Positions 58,268 through 64,000 of a stretch of 64,000 nt of DNA are shown in pieces. Source of the stretch: Lolium rigidum (Eukaryota; Streptophyta; Magnoliopsida; Poales; Poaceae); assembly GCF_022539505.1 (NCBI RefSeq), contig NC_061512.1, positions 155,789,962-155,853,961 on the forward strand, given 5' to 3'. The notes under the pieces are model-generated. The model made no database searches. It had not been told where the DNA came from and saw nothing but the letters and a program-made list of their open reading frames with translations. Both the position numbers and the translations under genes were made by a program. Position 1 is the stretch's first letter. Every line of letters starts with the position of its first letter.

Positions 58268-58743
58268 GGAAGAGGGAGGTGTGGGCCGAAAACCGCTGGG
58301 CCTCGACGGTTTGGGTCGTGGGCCGCGACGGTTCGCTCCACGGGCCGCCACGTGGCACGGTGATACACGCGAAAAAATAATAAGCCACAGGGAGGTGCCC
58401 ACGGATCCAGAGAAGCGGTTGGGATTCGCTGTGAAGCAATTAATGCGCGCGCAGAAGCCGAAGGGAAGTGACCCCTGACACTGGCGCGTCAGTCACAGTG
58501 CGCATGTCACTGACAGGCGCGGGGCCCGAGATATTCTCGACTTCGCCGAGGAAGTGTTTAATGACTAAGATGTCGGAGGATAAGACACCGGTGATGTCTT
58601 ATGAAAAAGAGATAGCGATGACTCGGGCAAAGATGCCGGATCCAAGCCCGAGGCCGGATAGATTAAACCGGTATCCTAAGATAAAAGAACTCGGCATGGT
58701 CCGTTGGATAGGATCCGCCGGACTATACCAGCTTCGGGGACTA

Positions 58744-59475
58744 ATGTTGGGGGATGACCCCGGTATGCCAAAGGCATGCCAAACCGGATGGTTTGAGCCA
58801 TCAAGATACCGGTTTAATGTTCGTATCGGAACGTAGAGATAAGAACTTAGCTAAGTGAAGCTAGGCCGGTATCCCCAAGAGGGGTATGCCGGAACCGGAT
58901 AAGAAGATACCGGGCTACGGAAGGAAGAGCGTGTCGGCAGGATCTGGTCAAAGATTCTCTCCGAGCTAGAAGACGAGGATGAGCTAAGCAAAGTAGCTTT
59001 AAACGAAGGGTCGACGATAAAGAGAAGGATGACGGTCAAAGAAGCCGGAGGACGTCGGCATCCCCGATTAAAGAGGACTCCGGTGTCTTCTATGATTAAA
59101 GTAGCTTTGTAAAGTAGTTTGTCTAGTCAAAGATGCCATTAGGGTTTCTTGCCCTGTAAGCCACCTCTCCCCTATATAAGGAGAGGGGGCAGCCCCTCTT
59201 ACGGGCGGACACAGAGAGACGCACGAAGAGAGCTAGGTCTAGAAGAACACTTGTACTGAGAAACTTGTATCCTGTTGAGATCAATAAAGAAGATGATCTA
59301 GAGCGAGTTCTTCCTTATGTCTTTCTTCTTCAACCTCTAGCCTTGGCTAAGTTCTTGAGGAAACCATCCGGAAGTTCGTCCCATCTAATCACAAACCCTC
59401 CCCCGAATCCTCTTGCGTCCATTCGGCCCCAACCTAAGCCATCCTATGGCATCTGTCTGTTCACCACGACGACAA
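58744..59475 (+). repeat. Second gypsy 3' LTR
   Basis: 732 bp from TGTTGGGGGATGACC to CACGACGACA, preceded by the purine tract GCTTCGGGGACTAA. The TATA box CCTATATAAGG lies at 59171-59181 with a transcribed leader after it. The target site to its right would be ATGGC. Confidence 0.88.
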
Positions 59476-59995
59476 TGGCGTCGATTTCCCCCTCCGGGAG
59501 GGAATTTCCCCGGCGGATTCCTGCCCGCCGGAGAGTTCTTTTCTCTCTGGTGTTCTCCGCCCCGCAGAGGCGGCTGTAACCCTTCGTGAGGATTCCTCTG
59601 TGGCTTAGGTCTTCGGGACGAAGGGTTTCGCGAATAAAAGGAGGCGAAAGAGGCTATGGGGGCCCCACACCACATGGTGGCGCGGCCAGGCCATGGGCCG
59701 CGCCGCCCTATGGTGTGGGCCCACCATGGGTCCAGCTGGCTCCCCCTTCTGGCTTCCTTCGTCATCTGGAAAAATAGGATTTTTGATAAAACTTCCTTCC
59801 ACAGTTGATCTTCCGAAATATTGCATCCTGACGGTGCTTTTTCCAGCAGAATCCTGGCTCCGGTGCTCGATCTCCAAATAATCATGAAACGTGTAAAATA
59901 GATGAAATAACATAAGTATTGTGTCCCAATATGAAATATATCAATGAATAACAGCAAATTATGATATAAAATAGTGATGCAAATTGGACGTATCA
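59476..59995 (-). mobile_element. Partial LTR of another TGATACGTCC-type family (reverse)
   Basis: Read on the minus strand it starts TGATACGTCCAATTTGCATC at 59995. It passes a TTTTCCAGATGACGAAGG block and a GGCGGCGCGGCC segment, and stops at GAAATCGACGCCAT where the second gypsy LTR was inserted. Only the first 520 bp are present. The remainder should lie beyond the missing 5' end of the second gypsy. It resembles grass gypsy LTRs distantly related to those of elements A-D. Confidence 0.75.
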
Positions 59996-60594
59996 CACAT
60001 TTGTATATTTTGCGAGGTGGTATTTATGTAACCCCTCGATTGATAAACTTATGTTGCATGCCGCTCGTGCCCTCGTGGTGCAACTCCACTGCTAGAAGTA
60101 ATATTCGTATTCTAGTCTTACTGATTATGTGATTTATGGTTGTTGTCCTCTTATTCCCTATTTCGTCAAATACTTTGTGGGCATCTTCGGTGAACTGGGT
60201 AAGCTCACCAAGAAATTCAGGAGGTGATCGGTATTCCGCACGCTACATGTAACGAAAAAGCCGTGCCTTTGCTCAAACACGATTTGGTTGCCCACAACAT
60301 TCTGCACGCACAAATTCTGGACAACCAATCACCAGGGATTTTGCTTTCCAACTGATGCGGAGTAGAAATTATTGCGAACTAAAAAACTTACACAACGTAG
60401 ATTAGAGGTTGCATTAAGCCCGACAGCATCCACAGAGCCATGTTCCACAGATACACGAAAAAGTTGTGAACAACCAAAACTCTCCGGATAAATCTCAGAA
60501 AAGAAAGAGATTCACATGGGAGTATTCGGAATCAACAAGCTGATCAGTACTGTGTGGGAAAGTGGGAACTAATAATGGACATGTGAGGACACTC
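59996..60594. other. Non-repetitive-looking 3' flank of the DUF247 gene
   Basis: 600 bp of moderate AT content without recognisable transposon or ORF. It probably includes the 3' UTR of the minus-strand gene. Confidence 0.45.
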
Positions 60595-61983
60595 TCAACT
60601 AGAAGTGGTTTTGAAGTAGCCGAGCATGGTGTACACCGTCTGCAGGAGGGACGGCAGGACGAATATGGCGGCCGCGGCGAAGAGGGAGACGGCCACCCAG
60701 GGGGAGGGGAAGAAGTGCAGCACGAAGCCGCCGCACCACCAGCTGATCCGGCGGCTGCGGTGGCAGGCGACGGCGTCGAGCATGTCGCCGAACTCGTCCG
60801 GCAGCCTGGCGCCGACGGTGTGCGCCCCGAGCTCCCGGAAGAAGCAGACGAGCTCCGCGTCGGTGAACCGCGAGGATGCGAGGACGCCCCGGCGGCGGAG
60901 GAACGAGGCGTCGCTCGTGCACCGCACGAGGCCCTCCATCCGCGCGACGTGCGTGGTGACGCAGGCGCCGTGCGCCCAGTGGAAGTGCATCTCGAAGGCG
61001 AGCATGTTGTGGAGCACGACGGCGCTGTAGTCGTGGACGTGGAAGCACGGGATGCTCATCACCGCCACGGGGCTGGCCGTCCGGCTCCAGAAGGACATGT
61101 CGAGGTGGCTCTGGCAGCTCGACGACGACGCGTCGGACGCATCGGACGACTGCCGGAACCACACCGCTGAGTGGCGCAGCTCCATGGAGCAGGGGAAGAG
61201 ACGCTCCGACTGCTTCTTGATCTTGAGGAGCTTGAGCGGCGTGGAGAGGATGGCGTACTTGGTCTCCGGCACGCGGGACCAGTGGAAGAGGTGCAGGACG
61301 TGGTGGAACTCGGCGCCCGCGGCGTGGCAGGGTTGGCGCGCCCGCTTCGGGCAGACGTCGTCGAAGCAGCCGAGCACGACCCGCTCGACGCAGTGCCGGA
61401 GCTTGAGCCTGCCGCAGGAGGCGACGAGCAGCTTGACGGCGGCGAAGGGCACCTGGTTCTCGAGAACCAGCATGTCGAGCTTGATCTGCTCGGCGTGCTG
61501 CGCCACGGCCATGTGCAGGATGAAGTACTCCCGGTTGATGGACGCCGCCCGCGCCGCGCTGTCGGCGTCCTCGCCCACGCCGGCCTTGCTGAGCATCATG
61601 CTGATGACGAGGACGAAGCAGCTGTCGAGGAGCAGCATCTGCAGGAACCTCTCCTCGTCGTCCAGCAGCAGCGCCGTGTCGGACTCCGCGTCGTCGTCGT
61701 CGGCGAACTCGTCGCGGAGGCGGTCGCGCTCTGCCGAGAGCGCTGCGACGTAGCGGTCGACGTCGAGCGCGCACTGGTCCTGCAGATACCGCATGAAGGG
61801 GAGCTTGGCGTCGTCGGAGAAAGCCAGGCCGGGGTCGCCGCGGTGGAACGGGCCGATGGCCACGGCGCGCACCGCGTGGAGCGCCTCGACACGGCCGGAG
61901 CGGCCGGGGCGCGACCGGAGGATGGTGCCCGAGCGCTGGCGGAGGTACCACAGCATGGGCGTCCGCGCGATGAGGTCCCTCAT
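60595..61983 (-). CDS. DUF247 family protein
   Basis: A 462-residue frame with the DUF247 (PF03140) hallmarks in order: AIGPFHRGDP (about residue 45), FLQMLLLDSCFVLVIS (about 110), DMLVLENQVPFAAVKLL (about 170), HHVLHLFHW (about 225), SMELRHSAVWF (about 260), FLRRRGVLASSRFTDAELV (about 360). One C-terminal membrane segment (WVAVSLFAAAAIFVLPSLLQ) is followed by a short tail, as usual for the family. Function is unknown in general; some grass members act in self-incompatibility. ATG 61983 is the first in-frame start, yet the frame stays open without ATG up to a stop at 62224-62226 and reads plausibly there (PYQLCISIFDHHR, ERKWLRKLTSATVNKAV). An upstream exon supplying the start, or loss of the start, is therefore possible. 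High GC at third positions is normal for grass genes. Confidence 0.85.
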   Translation of the reverse strand: MRDLIARTPMLWYLRQRSGTILRSRPGRSGRVEALHAVRAVAIGPFHRGDPGLAFSDDAKLPFMRYLQDQCALDVDRYVAALSAERDRLRDEFADDDDAESDTALLLDDEERFLQMLLLDSCFVLVISMMLSKAGVGEDADSAARAASINREYFILHMAVAQHAEQIKLDMLVLENQVPFAAVKLLVASCGRLKLRHCVERVVLGCFDDVCPKRARQPCHAAGAEFHHVLHLFHWSRVPETKYAILSTPLKLLKIKKQSERLFPCSMELRHSAVWFRQSSDASDASSSSCQSHLDMSFWSRTASPVAVMSIPCFHVHDYSAVVLHNMLAFEMHFHWAHGACVTTHVARMEGLVRCTSDASFLRRRGVLASSRFTDAELVCFFRELGAHTVGARLPDEFGDMLDAVACHRSRRISWWCGGFVLHFFPSPWVAVSLFAAAAIFVLPSLLQTVYTMLGYFKTTSS

Positions 61984-62226
61984 CACGGCCTTGTTCACCG
62001 TCGCCGACGTGAGCTTGCGCAGCCACTTCCGCTCGGCTTCAACGCCAACGACGGCATCAGATTTCGTCTCCGCGGCCGTGTCCGTGTCAATGTCAATGCG
62101 GTGGTGGTCGAAAATGCTGATGCAAAGCTGATATGGGGCGTTGTTGATATCAGCAACCGTCCGAGTCGCTGTAAGATGCGTGGTCCGGGCCCACGTGCTG
62201 CAAGGTTTGACCGGCCTTTTCCTTCA

Positions 62227-62429
62227 ATACGAGATGGGAGCAGTAGATACCTTCTCGTATGATATACGGTTGAGGGGCCCGCGTGCGACGTGCAGTATTG
62301 TACAGGACGCCACCGAGACCAGTTCCAACTCGATTTCAGTTGCCTCCTCCCTGCGACAGACCAGGCACTAGCACGCACGCGACCACCGCCGTCTCCATCT
62401 AGATCCCGCCGCCGCCGCCGCCGCCGCCG
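62227..62429. promoter_or_regulatory. Divergent intergenic region
   Basis: About 200 bp between the longest open extent of the DUF247 frame and the start of the plus-strand gene model, 446 bp from ATG to ATG. It ends in a CCG repeat (about 62408-62429) that would be the 5' UTR of the right-hand gene. No clear TATA box was found for either side. Confidence 0.35.
62408..62429 (+). repeat. CCG microsatellite
   Basis: About seven CCG units immediately before the ATG at 62430, a common feature of grass 5' UTRs. Confidence 0.8.
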
Positions 62430-63815
62430 ATGCAGGTCCATGGCAGCCCCCAAGGGTTCACTCAGCTCCTCCTCAGGTCAGATCTCGAGCTCTGTTTTCT
62501 CATTCAGACCGCGATTTGCGCCGCTGTTCTCTGATTCCATACCTCTCGTCTGCCTCCAGCATGGGAGTTCCATGCCTAGATTCGCCGAGGCATGATCGAG
62601 AAGATGCAATCTTTGTGGGAGATGAGTGCAGCAGCCCAAGCCGGAGCGTCGAGTCTGGGAGCTCTGTAAGCAGCGGCGGATTTCACGGAGGTAGCGGCGC
62701 CGGATCTCGGGATTCGCCACCATCGCCGGGGTCATGGAACAATAGGTGCGTAATAGCTCGTTAATTCTCGGAAAGTATTCAGTTGTACTACTTGTTACAT
62801 GACGAGTATGATGGAGTGGTCGAGTTTAATGAAATTGCTGCCTCATATCTGAAACTGTCTGGATTGGGGGCGAATTAGACCAATGAAATAGCGCATAAAT
62901 TACTTGATTAAGGTCGGCTGGAAATAACACCCGACTCCAAGAATAGAGATAATCTGAAAACAGAAAACCAACAGCCCACAGGTGAGGTCGATTATTTTAT
63001 GACCAAATTTATGTTCTGAATATTATTTCTGACCCATCAAAGCTTTGTTAGATCACCAAGATTGCACTTTATGAGAAGATTTTACACCGAATGTTACAAA
63101 TAAACAGATGCATCATATTTTTTTGGCATCATAGATCTGAGCATAATAATGGTGTATGGCTTCCCATTGCAGGGAATGCGATTTTTGAAGCAGAGGAGTT
63201 GGAGAAGGATATTACACATGTTATCTATCCCGAAACGCACACATCACCCTCATACATCGGAAAAGAGGTTTGTTGCTTTTTCGGATGCCGGAGCATATAA
63301 AGGATGTGTACATAGATGGGTAGTGCTCTATCGTAAGAATCCCTTGGGGCTGGCTGCAATTTTTGGTTTGCCTTGTTCTTAGATAGTATGTTGGTGAGTC
63401 AAATGTAGAACCACATGAGTTAATCAAACAGACCATTGTTAAAATCAAGTTAATAACTGAACGAGTTCTCCTTGGAGAAGCAAGATAGCATGCATGATCT
63501 AAAATGCTGAGCAAGTAGAGGTGGCCTAATAGTATCTTTTAAAGAATATGGCAGTTGTTGTTTTGAGCATAGGCACATGAATCCCCAATGCAGGCCATAT
63601 GATTTCGAAGTAGAAGAGGACTCGCCGGACATTCCCTCTGTTAGCTCTTCCAATTTGCCTGCATCCATTATTTTGGTATAAACCTGGAAGATGTTTAAAC
63701 CTATTGATGCGGGTTTTGAAGAGGTATTTTTGAGTTATGAAGCATCGAGAAATACAGAGTTAGTACAAGTGTGTTGTTTTGTGTGCAGATGACCGAGAAA
63801 CGGTACATTTCATAG
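62430..63815 (+). CDS. Unrecognised small protein, five-exon model
   Basis: The exons 62430-62476, 62560-62745, 63135-63267, 63568-63675 and 63789-63815 keep one frame throughout (501 nt, 166 residues). Introns have GT-AG ends: CTCAG|GTCAGA, AATAG|GTGCGT with a T-rich CATAG acceptor, GAG|GTTTGT, TTG|GTATAA and GTGTGCAG|ATG. The protein begins MQVHGSPQGFTQLLL. It is Ser/Gly-rich in exon 2 (SVESGSSVSSGGFHGGSGAG) and acidic in exons 3 and 4 (NAIFEAEELEKDITHV, YDFEVEEDSPDIPSV), with no membrane segment or known domain. Exons 3 and 4 look like duplicates. Exon 1 follows a CCG-rich leader. Alternative acceptors TGCAG at 63172 and 63591 break the frame. The small last exon is the weakest part, and the gene could extend differently or be decayed. 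Confidence 0.45.
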
Positions 63816-64000
63816 TGTACTAGCATACATAATGCATGCGTGTTATTTTGGGATTATCTGAATCTCAATGTTTTTATAATGAATTATGCATCCATTTTAC
63901 AGTAAGTTTTTGCTCGTGTACACCGGTACTGGCTGGGAAATGCAGAGCATTTTTCAGGCGTGTTTGACTGGGTTGCTTTGTATTTGAATGTTTATTCCTT
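63816..64000. other. Unassigned right edge
   Basis: AT-rich, no feature seen. It may be the 3' UTR of the preceding gene model. Confidence 0.4.

Larger units (their letters stand above)
56510..59475 (+). mobile_element. Second gypsy element (3' half), interrupted by the GC-rich gypsy
   Basis: The forward element's 3' LTR is 58744-59475, and its interior carries an antisense gene. The 31 bp at 50695-50725 are its continuation on the far side of the nested insertion, because the antisense reading frame runs through the insertion point. Its gag-pol and 5' LTR are not in the window. They were lost in, or are hidden by, the gap at 50595. Confidence 0.85.

Noticed and set aside
60599..62026. A 475-codon minus-strand frame overlapping the DUF247 gene
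   Set aside because: Arg/Pro/Ala-rich out-of-phase shadow of a GC3-rich gene; the DUF247 motifs are in the other frame.
61171..62262. A 363-codon plus-strand frame opposite the DUF247 gene
   Set aside because: Antisense shadow with no start context or family resemblance.
1..64000. tRNA, rRNA, CRISPR or bacterial-type operons
   Set aside because: None seen; the tRNA-like matches are retrotransposon primer-binding sites.

Overview
This window is a repeat-dominated piece of a large plant nuclear genome, most likely a cool-season grass (Pooideae: Triticeae, Poeae or a close relative). The evidence is the long LTRs beginning TGATACGTCTCC in the style of the grass Sabrina/WHAM group, a CACTA element with CACTAG termini, PIF/Harbinger elements with TAA target duplications, a TA-flanked Stowaway-like MITE, and GC-rich grass-style coding sequence at the right end. 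There is no bacterial content. Family names are from memory and were not searched. Three runs of exactly 100 N (889-988, 12753-12852, 50595-50694) are scaffold gaps of unknown true length.

Layout. 1-888 is part of a TGATACGTC-type LTR. 989-5955 is old AT-rich sequence holding a retroposed insert with a 12-bp target duplication (1009-1662), degenerate local repeats and a decayed LTR-like stretch. 5956-12684 is a reverse-oriented non-autonomous LTR element (D). 12853-21278 is a DNA-transposon zone: decayed coding-like sequence, a MITE (14697-14914), a CACTA element (15064-16217), a PIF element with a dead transposase (17526-19799), and a PIF fragment (20183-21278). 21279-34589 is a nest. Forward element A is split by reverse element B (24718-31361, duplication CATAT), and A's 3' LTR is split by solo LTR C (31675-33271, duplication ACACG). 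34590-35136 is a gypsy pol remnant. 35137 to about 50.6 kb is a LARD-type element with roughly 6.3-kb LTRs and only 2.95 kb of essentially non-coding interior. 50726-56509 is a GC-rich gypsy derivative that has lost reverse transcriptase, RNase H and integrase (duplication GGCGG). It sits inside the antisense gene of a second gypsy element (50695-50725 plus 56510-59475). 59476-59995 is a partial reverse LTR of another family.

The only clearly non-transposon part is 59996-64000. It holds a DUF247 family gene on the minus strand (about 60595-61983) and, divergently on the plus strand, an unrecognised small gene that can be modelled with five in-frame exons (62430-63815). The two share an intergenic region of about 450 bp.

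How the parts work together: all the LTR elements seen here lack pol or carry only fragments of it, so they would depend on enzymes from elsewhere. The nesting gives a relative order: A before B and C, and the second gypsy before the GC-rich one. I found no clearly new biological system. The best leads are the antisense gene with its own TATA box and 5'-UTR intron inside a gypsy lineage, the gene-like island and telo-box motifs inside the LARD LTRs, and the small five-exon gene next to the DUF247 gene.
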